Source of the DNA: Colias croceus
Taxonomy: Eukaryota; Arthropoda; Insecta; Lepidoptera; Pieridae
NCBI RefSeq assembly: GCF_905220415.1
Contig: NC_059539.1
Location: 1,178,001 to 1,242,000, forward strand
Reading direction: 5' to 3'
Length of the DNA stretch: 64,000 nt
The position numbers were made by a program, and so were the translations under genes. Positions 48,501 to 60,500 of the stretch are shown here, piece by piece (the stretch's first letter is position 1; the number at the start of each line of letters is the position of its first letter). The notes below the pieces were generated by a model, which saw nothing but the letters and a program-made list of their open reading frames with translations, did not search any database and was not told the DNA's origin.

Positions 48501-51500
48501 CAGCGAGCGCGCAACCACTAACACACAGTTCATTGACCTATGACATAACGCAGCGAGCGCGCAACCACTAACACACAGTTCATTGACCTATGACATAACG
48601 CAGCGAGCGCGCAACCACTAACACACAGTTCATTGACCTATGACATAACGCAGCGAGCGCGCAACCACTAACACACAGTTCATTGACCTCACCTGTACAA
48701 TAGTTTCCACCGCGTGCAGCAAGGTCATCGACACCTCAGCTGACAGTAACGCAGCAAGTGCGGGGTGTGCCCGAGCGGGGGACGCAGGGCGGGATCTTGA
48801 CCCACCCCGCACCCACTCCTTGCGCCAGCGGTCCCGCCCGCCGGGACGAGCGTTTGAACCGCCTGGTGAAAATTTTTTAATGAAAATGCACTGATAGAAA
48901 AAATGAAAAAAAAAAAAACATCCTACTAATATTATAAACGCGAAATGCGAGGATAGATGTTTATTATTCTTTCATGCAAATAACTCACTAATGCGGACAA
49001 AGAAGCGGACGGAAATCTAATTTAATTTATTTGTATACAACTTGAAGGATAAATGATTTTGTGGGGATTATATCTTTGCGTATCCAGCTCGAAGGACTAA
49101 TAATGTTATGGCTTGCATCTGATTAGTTAAATATAGGAATAATAATTTCTTAATAGTCTAGCTCTGTGAACTAATTATGAATTTATTTTTGGCACTATAA
49201 AAAGATGAATTTTACGAAGACATTTATCAAAATATCTCACCTTTACGGCGCATAATGAAGTCGGATCTTGCCGATCCCTGTCCCAATATGACATCTTCCA
49301 ATTTAGCCTTGATATCGGTTGTCTTGCGTACGTTTTGCTGCGCGCACTTCATTATTTCCTTACGACCCTGTAAATGACTAATTATTATAGAGAAAAATAT
49401 TCTATACGATATTATCTATACGATATTCTATATTATAAAGCTGCAGACTTTCTTGAACGCGCTAATCTCAGGAACTACTGGTCCGATTTGAAAAATTCTT
49501 TCGGTGTTAGATAGCCCATTAATCCTATATTTTTGGTTGTGTGTGTGTATGCACCTTGTACTCCTGGCACTTGAAGCACAGGTCGATGAGCGCGAAGAGC
49601 GCGTGCAGGCGGGCGGGCGGCAGCTCCGCGACGGCCGCGCTCAGGGCGCCCCGCTCGGCCCACTTCAGCACCCACACCAGGCATACCAGCAGGTTGCGGC
49701 TGGTCTCGCTGTTGAACGGCGGACGACCGTTCTGGAAACAATTACATAATAAAGAGTGTGTACTGGGTGTCAGAAGTGAAATTCTTCCGCAAGAATAGCA
49801 TAAGATACCAAAAGAACTAACTGGAGTGTTAATAGATGGGAATTTAAGTTTTTAGATGGAACGTTTGTAAATATGTAGAAGTGAAACTGTTCAAAATACA
49901 GCTTTTGAGATTGCAAAAGAAAAAATTCGAAAACTTCGCCAGAAATAATAAAGATTATTTTTGGTAAATTTTGACTGCGTCAGATATCTAAAGAAGTATC
50001 ATGCTAAAAAACATACAGATACAGATTTTTAATAATTACCTGTTTGAAATCTCCTTCTGGTGAAGACGCAGGGTATAAACTTCCGAGCTGACCCAATTCA
50101 CCGTCCAGTTGCAGTATTTCTACAAACAAACCCAAAAGTTACTTCCATCACTATTTATTTGCATAGTAGCAGAGTTTGACCTTAATTTAATATGCGACAC
50201 ATGTTTTTACACGATTGTACATTTCATTACGAAATTTTTATTTTTGATTGCTTAAACTACAGACATGGTTTTTAAAATATTTCCCGTAAAAATGTAACTT
50301 CACTTAAAAAAGTCAAGCCATAACCAAAAAATTCCTAAACATGTAATAATTCTCACCCTTGCTCCCATCAAAACCTCGATACAATTGCGGCTGAGCATCC
50401 AGCACTATCCCCAACAGCGGCAAGTATAACGAGGCCACGCGGGCCCGTAGCGCTGTTGGCGCGAGTCGTGCGTCCGCGTCGTGGGCCGATAGCAGGGATA
50501 GTACTGCGTTCACTGCTGCACATTGCAGTACTGGACTCCTGGAATGATTTATGAATTTAATAGCTTGGTTAGTCATATTGGAATCGTGTGTTTAGTGCAT
50601 TAAAATATTAGAATCGTGGCAGGTTTGTTGATTGAGAAGGAATATGAATATAGGCCTAAGGACTTTTTTATTGATTATGACGGGATTAAGAGTTGTTTTA
50701 ATATATATTTTTTTGCAAAGCCAGTGTTAGTCTAACTTACAGCCCGTTCACACATGGGAGTCCGTTTTACTTGAACGTTTTTAACGGATACGTCATAAAT
50801 TTATGCTCTGTTCACACATAGGCACCGTATAACGTTCAACGGATCCGTCATTACTGGATCGGATGTGTGAACAGAAATCTCTCGCAGTATACCGCCGTTA
50901 TTCTATAAATCAATGATTATAATAATTATTACACACAATGCACGCACGCGTTCTCTTTGAATGTACAATAAAAAATGTGAGTCAAAACCTGTCGCATCAC
51001 TCCCCCTTCTACACCTCGCACACACCGCTCTTCACGCACACAGGACCTATCCGTTAAAATTCTACGTATCTAATTAGATATTTTTACTGTTCCGTCGTCC
51101 AGTATTCGATGACAAAACGGAATGTAATTTTTTTACGGAACGATATTTTTTACTGTATACAGTATACTGTGCCATGTGTGAAGTCGCTCATACAATTACA
51201 TACGCCATCGACGAAAAAAAAACGTACACGATAAAACGGAACAGTAAAACGGAGACATGTGTGAACGGGCTGTTAGTGAACGCGGTAAGGGTAACTATGA
51301 TTTTTATGATGTGTGAATTCTAATTAGATGGTGAAAAACGGGTGTACGATTACACTAAGTACATTTTTAAGAACTTATCAAAGGGTATTTTTTTATACTT
51401 ACTGCAACTCCAGAGCCGCGGTAAGATCAGCCAATAACAAGCCAACCAGATAATGCCTGGACCGGAAGTCCGGAGACAAGCCCCCGGCCCTTCCATCTGA

Positions 51501-54500
51501 TGAGGCAGAGGATCGCATGGAGGGCGCTGGTGAGCTTGCACGAGCGCCGGCCGGGAGGCAGAGGGACACGTAGTGCTCGTGGGAACATACGATGCGGAGG
51601 AATGACAGCTGGTGAAATTTGTTAGAATTAAAAGCTTAATAGAGCTTAAAACGCAATAAGATTTAAAATAGTTAAGTCATCACGATGCTGAACAACGATA
51701 GCTAGTGGACGTGAATTGTGAGAAAGTGTCTTTAAAGTTTTTAAATCGTAGGCGATTGCAGAAGTAAAGAGTAGTTTTTTTACGCTAGCTACGGTTCACT
51801 TTATTAAAATTAAAAAGAAATGTGAATATAGCAAATCGTAGCCCACGTATGCATAGCTGGTTGACATTGATTAAATTAAACGTTATTAAAATGATTTTAG
51901 ATTTCTATTACATCACATGTTTTTCGACACTGGAAGAATTAATTTCACGCACAGAATCAATAAAGAAAAGAAGAAAAACCTACCTTATAGTGCACTAGTG
52001 GCACAGCATCCGGCACAGAAGAAATCTTCGCAGACATCTGCTTGTGGTAACCGCGGATGAGGTTAAACACATAACCACGGTCCATTATACTTAGCAAGTC
52101 GAACAGGAAGAAAGCCAGGCTGTTGTTGAGGCTCTGGGTTAGACGGCTGTTCTTGCCGTATCTAAAATAATTATATTTTTAGTAAATATTCACGTAGAAC
52201 TTCATATTATTACGAAAAGGGAGTATTTTCACATTGGACCGTGTAGTGTAGTTTTACAAGATTGTTTTTGAAGGGTAGAGATTGCTTTGCATATATAGAC
52301 GACTTATTACAGTCTTAATACAGTCAGTCTTAAGAGTCAATTGCCAAATATATGATTACTTGTATGATAGACCAAATAATCAATGAGTCAGCAATTATAT
52401 CAAGGGATTTATTTATATAGGTGGTTTTAATACATGTCCGTGTAAACAGAAATACTACATGTGAGAAATGTCAGTTTTTTTACATTAGATCATCGAGTGT
52501 CGTTCTATCAGATTGTTTAAGACGCGTCCAAATCTTACTTTTTTATATTTCGACAATTTGTTTGTGCTGAAATAAATTAGCATAAATTACGGATTTTGTT
52601 AATAAAATTCAATATTAGTCTACAAAACCATTAGTAAGCCAGTTAGTAAGAATAAAGTGATTGCTTTGAATATTTAGACTTTTTAGTACGCAAATAAAAT
52701 TTTTATCGAACTTGTTTACAAAATTGAAAGTTTACTATGATGAAATGACAACCCCGACACATACTTGGCAATAATCTCAGCGGTGACGTTAGTGACAAGT
52801 GTGGTGACGTCATCAGTGAAGTGTTCCGGGAAGCGAGCTTTACGCGGTGCTTCGTGTGCTCCGCTCCAATAGAGATACTCCACCATAGACTTCACCATCA
52901 GCTCGAAGAGTGTCCTGGTTGATGAGATTTTTATTAAATTTGGGGTAACAAATTGTGTGTAGTAGCGTTTTTTAAATTTTTGTTTTTATTGATTCAGAAT
53001 TGCGGAAAGGGAAGCATTTTAAAACTTAAGAAATAAACCAAGATACAATATATCAGAGAGAGAGCGAATATGTATACAGCTCTGCAGAAGCACGAAATGT
53101 AACAAAGTAGATCTCTCATTACTATAAATAAATAAATGAAAACACACGAATCCTACAATCTGTGGTCAACATTATAGTCCTTCGAGTCAAAATAAATATT
53201 GTTTTGGCTAAAATTTAGAATATAGGTTGAACTTGAACGCTTCTAAAACATCGTAAATAAATACTAACCAAGAGTTACTCATAGCCAAATCCCGTGTAAC
53301 TCCACTAGCGACTACCCATTGCAGAGCGATTTCTTCGTGCAAGATTTTGCAGGAACCGTCTGTCATTACTGGAAACAAATATTGAAAGTAAGTTATTGCC
53401 ATATTATCTCAATTTAAAAAGCAGAAATTTTTTAAGTTTGTGTGTTTTAACAGTTTTTCATTAAATTTTTGAATTCGTGTATTTCCCAAAATATAATTAG
53501 CGTCGTATCACGAAGAGAGAATAATTTCAGTAGCTAGAAGGGAGTAATTTCAGTAGCTGGATACGTTTTGTATAATTTATCTGTCAGTTAGTTTGTCTGT
53601 AGTTTCCAGTACGTGCTCAACTGTCTTTTTTTTTGGAACGAAGTTACGAGCCAGACAGATAAAATTAAGATGAAAAGTTGTAACGGCACTTTTTGCTATA
53701 GTTGTAAGCCGTGCAGCCTGCGCGTGTTTTTCTGTCTCTCATTGAAAGCAAGCCAGTTATTTTATTAACTTCTTTCCATCTAGGTGTCCCTTGACATCTC
53801 TTAACTTTTTTAATATTTATTATTATGTTATTTTTGGTGCACAATAAAGTATATTTTTGTTTGTTTTGTTTGTTACCAGAGGGCGGTAGCGGCAGGCCGA
53901 TGTCGGTGTCGGAGAGCGCGGGGCGAGGTATCCGGCACTGGTACTGGATGTATGCGCTCAGGAGACCGCTGCGACCGTGCGCGTCGCACGTTGAACACTC
54001 GTTCATGTTCTGTGCGCAAACAGATGAAATTTTTAGGAAAAAAATAAGTTTTAGGACAGAAGACTTTCAGAAATATTGATATACCCTCACAAATCAATGA
54101 AAACATGCACAATTAAAAAAGAGCGAGTGTGCCGAGCACACGTGTAAGAAGTGAAACTTCTTTGGCAAGATTCAAAGATACCAAAATCGTAGCCTTACTA
54201 CACGACGTGACGGTATTGCCATGACGCGACTTTCATTTCACTCTCAACGCGCCTAAAGAAGTTTCACTTCAATAATTATTAGCAAAAATATAATATACAG
54301 GCTTTCCCATGGTCGGTGCAATAAGTCCCAAAAATGGCCGGTGAAAAAGTTGCTTACGCATAACATTCCGGACGCATTTTTTGATTACCAAAATTATGTC
54401 TTCATATACACAATAATCCACACTAGTAAGTAGTATATGCTGGGTGCGCGAAGCTAGAGATGAAAATATTTAGGGAATTTTTTTATAATTCATAACCCAC

Positions 54501-57500
54501 AGTGATATCAGTGAACAGGTGCGCGAGGCAAGTGAACACGTCCTGCGCGATGTTCAGCGTCTGCCCGGCGAGTGAGGGCGGGGCTACGAGCAGCTGCAGC
54601 AGCTTGTCCGCTACTACGGGCAGGTAGCGTGCTAGGGCTTCTACGTTCGCGGTTGGCAGCTCGGTTATACTGCAATGAATAAAAAAATACTAAGTAAAGT
54701 ATGACACGATACTGGGTTTCGCAGTATTGGTGGATAATCTGGTACGTCTGAATATCACATACAAGATTTCCACCCACGGTTTCGCCCGCGTTTTCAAAGA
54801 AAAACCCGTATAGTTCCCGTTCCTGTGGGATTTCCGGGATAAAAATGTATTGTCCTGGGTTGTAAGCTTCCTGCATACCAAATTTCATTGTAATCAGTTC
54901 AGTAGTATTTGCGTGAAAGAGTAACAAACATCCGTCTATCCATATTTACAAACTTTCGCGTATATAATATTAGTAGGATGAGTATCACGTGTGGCTTTGG
55001 GTGACGGCTGTTCTTACCGTACCGTAAAATTGATATTAGTATTATTATGCATGTAGGAATTCATATTCGTACTAGCTTTCCACCCGCGGCATCAACCGCG
55101 CAGTCAAAGAAAAACCCGCATAGTTCCCGTTCCCGTAAGATTTCCGGGATAAAACCTACCCTATGTCCTTTCTCGGGTATCAAAATATTGATGTTTTGCA
55201 TTAAAACAAAACATGTATTATGTGTCGAATAAAACACACAGCGTTGGATGAAGAAAGCAGTCTATGAATCCTATATATCTCTATGCAAATTGGGTCACCT
55301 TACCAAATATCGATGGATCTTTCACCTCACTAGCAAGAGCGCGTCCCTAGTATGGCATCTGTCATCATCGCCTTTGAAGCGCTGTCATCTTCCAAGCTCC
55401 ATAGCATCTTCATCAGCAAGCAGTAAACTGCAACGCTGTGTGTTTTATTCGACACATAATACATGTTTTGTTTTAATGCAAAACATCAATATTATGTGTC
55501 TTTCTAAAACACACAGCGTTGGATGAAGATGTGTTTGATATCTGCTGGTGAAGAAAGACATACAAACGCTATGTTGAAAATAAATTATCTTGTTAATATT
55601 GTAATACCTAAGTGCTGTATTAACAACTTAAACATTCCTTACAGAATGTTAAATGAACCTGTTGTATTGTAAAATAAAGTTATATTTTAAATTCTAAAAA
55701 CAATACAAGGGGGTTATGTAATAACAACAAAAATTGTTTTTCTTTCATATTGTAAGAACTAACCATATAGGTATCCTCTAAATTTTAAATTATTCTCCTC
55801 AAATAATCTTCTCAATAAGCCAATACTAATGAACTAAGTCTTAGAACCTAAGAACTGCTTAAATATTTCTCTATATCTTTGATACAAATCAAAGTTCAAA
55901 TAATAACATAAAAATAAAATTTTATAAATTATAACTCAAAGGAAGATCAATGTCACCAAGGATAAACAATGGAGCCTCTAAGGCTAAATACTACAGTAAA
56001 TAACATCTGTATATAAAATAACTATAATAAGCAATGTTAACACAACTGTACCTTAAGCATTAAGCATGTTTGTTACACATTGATCATTACTATGATCTTA
56101 AATTAATTACACTGAATTAAATAATAAATTAAACCGTTTCAGGTTACCTTAAAGTAAACCAGACTCACTGGCACTGGCTAAATTGACTGATTGACAGTAA
56201 AACTTTTATAATTGACTGTATGGTCCTTCCACTGCCTCCACGGGTTGGTGCCCTTACCACATTCTTGAAGCCACTGCTGGACAGGGCTGCTACGTTTACT
56301 GTCCTTAAGATCTGGAGGGACCTAAACTAGCCAGAGATAAAGGTTTGTGTTGCAAGGTTAAAGGGTCCGCCCCTTTATAGATAAGAATCAATTATCTACT
56401 TTTAAGATTGAAAATCAGTCCTTTGTTACTTGAACCAACCTTTCCACATGGGTCACTGGGCATATCTATGTGTCTGAGTTTCCTCACAACCGACCACCTG
56501 ATGGATAATGTGTTGTTGTATCCATTTAGTATCCAAATTCAGGTCAGGTTATAATCTTATCTTGCTGTGATAAAAAACTGTATTTTGAGGTTTTCAGAAG
56601 TCATGTTCATGTCATGAACAGGGTCAGCTTGCTTATGATAGACTTAAGCCAATTAAATAGAATCCCTGTGTACTAGATTACATGCATTTTTTTTTTTTTT
56701 TTTTTTAGCATTGCATTATGAAAGTCACCTCCTGCTTGGAGGGTCATATGTTGGCACTGTGGAGGGGCACCACTACTTAACTGCTCTTTCTCCTTTGCTT
56801 TACAATGGGCTGTTTTCTCCCCTCCCCCCCCCCTTTTCTGACTGAGCAGTTGGGGGGCCATAAGGCCGTAAGGCCATTCACCAATGGTCTGAGTGCTCAT
56901 GACTTCCGGGTCAATAACCATATATAACCATAATAGTCAATAACCATAAGCCATCTTTAGGCGCTTGACATTGAGTTGCGGAGAAATGCCCATATATTAT
57001 TATTATTTATTATATCAACCATAAGCCACCCTTGAGTGCTATGTATCTGCCCCGGTCCCGGGGTGCGAGGTGCGCTAGTGCACTTGGAGGATTACCCTTG
57101 AAAGGGAATATTCAGTCTAGGCGTCAGCTCCATCAACGACTGCAGATGTCGCAAAATTCGGAGCAGGCTTTGGCAAATATGCCTTGGCACTAAAGCATTC
57201 CTTTGGGTAGCGAAATGGTCCATATCAGGAGCTTCCGAAATATTATATTTCCTGTTGTACAAGGTAGGAGAAGCCACTCCGGTACAGGTTGATTTCTTGA
57301 GAGGCAATCTAAACAAAGGCCACTTAGGCGTCCTGGAAGCGTGCCAAGAGTTATTCTCAACTTTTCAGCTAGGTACAGTTACTCAGTTGTAAGAGCTAAG
57401 AGAGTCAGCAACCTTTGTATGTGGGCGACCAAAGTCTGATTGATAGCTTGGGCTACAGGATGTGCGCCCCTTGCAATTTACTCAGAAGCACTTTTATTGC

Positions 57501-60500
57501 ATATCTGGTACACGACATATAAGTCAGAAGTTCTAATGCCAAGTCCCCTGCTTCCCTCTTCATTTCTCTGACAGGTAAGTACTGTTCAGATGTCCTACTC
57601 AGCCCGCATCCGCGGTATCTGTAGTTAGGAAGTGAGAAACTTGTTCTTTTACAAAGACTATTACATTTCTGTTTATGTTTCTTTTCCACAACTCTTAAGT
57701 CTTGTATAGCATGTAGAGGGAAAGCCTTTCTCTCTTGGTCTGCTGTGCGCGAAACTCTAGAGAAATACCTGGAGGCGACAACTGTACAGTCCTCTCAGTG
57801 TTAGATGTCTAGAACTGTCTGCAACTCTTATTTAGTGCAAGACATGGTCCTTTTAATGACTACCACAGTATGCTCTATCTTTGAGGCTTTTGGGACTGGC
57901 AATAACACAGACATTTCTATAGTATCACACATGAGGCACAAGTATCCAGGCTTACAATGTACACTTTGTAATTGATGTGCCAAACCTGCCTTCCCAAAAT
58001 CTCTATGGTCTCCGGGACCTGTAGAGTTAATTGGAACAATCCTTGTAGACGAAAAGATAATTGTCTAACTAAAAGGCTGTAGCTCATTCTGTGGCTTTAC
58101 TAAAATCTCCATGGTCTCCGAGACCTGTGAAGTTAAATTATTAGAATAATCCTGATAGTTTAACTAAATCAGAGGGCTGTGGCCCTTTTTGTGATTGGAG
58201 TGCCAATCAAGCTCTACCAATATCTCCATGGTCTCCGCGACCTGTGAAGTTGAATTGAAATAGTCTTGTCAATCAGGCTTTACCAAAACCCCCATGGTCT
58301 CCGCGACCTGTGAAGTTGAATTGGAATAGTCCTGCCAATCAGGCTTTACCAAAACCTCCATGGTCTCCGCGACCTGTGAAGTTAAATTGGATTAGTCATG
58401 GTAGACCCAAAAGATAATTGTCCAACTAAATCAGAAGGCACTTTATGTGGCTGTAGTGCCAATTAAGCTTTTCCAAAATCCTCACAGTCTACAAGACCTG
58501 TGAAGTTAATTTTGCAACGGTCTCAATAGACCAAAACTTAATAGCTTAAATAAAACAGAAGGATCCAGCCTGTAGGGTCTCCGCGACCATTTGAAATGGC
58601 TGCCATATGCAGGCAGAAAATAGGCCAATGATGCCTGATTGTACAAGCCAATCCTGGCCTTGTGAGAATCTCATTACTGTTACCAATGATGTCTAATTTT
58701 ACAAGACAATCCTGGCTTTGTAAAAATTTAATTACCGTTATAATCTGTGATATGTATCAAAATTACCTGGTTAATACCTAGGTGTTTAGGTGTCTCAGGT
58801 TGAATATCAACCTGGCGGAGCCATCAGCTCTTATTGCCAGAAGCATATCTGAATGTAAGTATGGCATATATTTTTCTGGGTCTTTCTGGACACAGTTCTT
58901 TCAGCATAACCATACTAAGCTAATCATGGCTAAGGACACCTTGTACATATTTTCAGTACATATTTTTGTATAAGATACAAATAAAAAATACAAAGATTTT
59001 GGTTACTTTACTGTTGATATTATAGAATTGTTATCACACCTGAGTGTTAATTTTAAGGCAAGCTCTTTTACTTAAGTAAGAAAGGAACTAGATAAACAAC
59101 ATTATCATCGGTAACATTATAACCAAGAATGATCTCATTCAACTGTTCGGGGATACAGTAAATATGGGTCCTTGATGATGATAATGTATATAAACATATC
59201 TACCTCTTATAATCTGCAATGTCTATTTCTTATGATTTTTCACTACTATTCAAATAAGTACCCATAGAATCAAAGCTTATTCTGGTATCAATTGGCTATG
59301 AAAATAAGCTCCTTATGTTAAGAATTATTTACCGTAAGATAAATTAGGTAATCTCAACTTGCAGTAATAAGTAGCTCCTACTGAATATTGTGTGAGACTG
59401 TTGCTCATATTATACACTCTATATCATATCCTATAATAAGTAATGTAAAATCTATATGTGACATGTATCAATATTGAAATAATATTAAAATAGTTAATTA
59501 ACAATTTCTTCTCTTTAGAATATTGTGATAGACAGGTTTTGTAACTAACTATCTAAAATCTAAGTACATCTTAATTGTCTTGAATTATTTATGTAGTCAG
59601 TGGGCACTAAGTAGTAGGTACTCACTTTTGTTGAGGTAGTTACAATTGAATGGTCTAAGTGATTGAGATGCCTCACTACCTGCTGAGTGCTGGGGCTCGT
59701 TAGCCAGAGGGGATCACGGTGGATTCCTTATACCTAAGTACCTTCTACCTAGGTAGCCTAACGCTATTTCACAAGTCTGGTTAAAAGCAATACTTGACAC
59801 AGTAACCAATGTGCCTGTGTATGATAAAGAAACCCGATGATAATGTAGTGATCTCATTATAGGCATGCATTGTGTTTTATTAATTACCTACATCTAAATA
59901 TTGATGTATTTGTGTCAAATACTGTGAAATGTATGCCACGTGCTGGATGAAAATCTATGCACGAGTCCGGACATGTTCTGACAAGTTTGATTGTACTTAC
60001 GGAATTTCTCGTCTCCCGGTCTCTTGGGCAGTGACGAACCATTACTTCTCTCGTCCTCCGAGGACGAAAAAGAGTTCCCGCCACTATTATACATACCAAA
60101 GCACCGGTTTTCGAATTTCCTTCCGACAACGTGGTCTTTTGTGTTTCATATTGGAACTAATTCCGTTTTTCACTAGAAAAACACTAAAATTTAACGCGTG
60201 TGTGTTTTATCACACTTAATATTCGAGAATTATAATTATATATATTCGAATTCGAGAATTATATTCTGCGCGATGTTATTGCGCACGAATTCATAAACGC
60301 TATGGAGCTTGGAAGATGACAGCGCTTCAAAGGCGATGATGACAGATGCCATACTAGGGACGCGCTCTTGCTAGTGAGGTGAAAGATCCATCGATATTTG
60401 GTAAGGTGACCCAATTTGCATAGAGATATATAGGATTCATAGACTGCTTTCTTCATCCAACGCTGTGTGTTTTAGAAAGACACATAATATCTCTATACCA

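Larger units (their letters stand above)
55493..60486 (-). mobile_element. Unclassified 5.0-kb element with 37-bp terminal inverted repeats and ATAT target duplication
   Basis: The ends are perfect inverted repeats of 37 bp beginning TATGTGTCTTTCTAAAACAC. ATAT follows at 60487-60490 and precedes at 55489-55492. The insertion splits a Helitron-like repeat whose halves are 55072-55184 and 60491-60595; an unbroken relative at 4498-4736 shows the empty site with one ATAT. Inside, the minus strand has a candidate first exon (60094-60001), in-frame repeats (57990-58570) and broken open frames (57689-57453, 57316-57092). No transposase motif was recognised. A 4-bp duplication fits several cut-and-paste groups. 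It lies within a DOCK intron. Confidence 0.75.

Noticed and set aside
47971..48688. CRISPR-like array
   Set aside because: The 50-bp units are directly adjacent with no variable spacers, and the context is a eukaryotic intron; it is a minisatellite.
47976..48688. Array of nuclear-receptor half-sites (AGGTCA) as an enhancer
   Set aside because: One half-site per 50-bp unit arises automatically from repeat expansion; spacing does not match known dimer elements.
59884..60129. 81-aa minus-strand frame (SEGNSKTGALV..)
   Set aside because: It has no ATG start, and a neighbouring frame with an ATG and a splice donor is the better reading.
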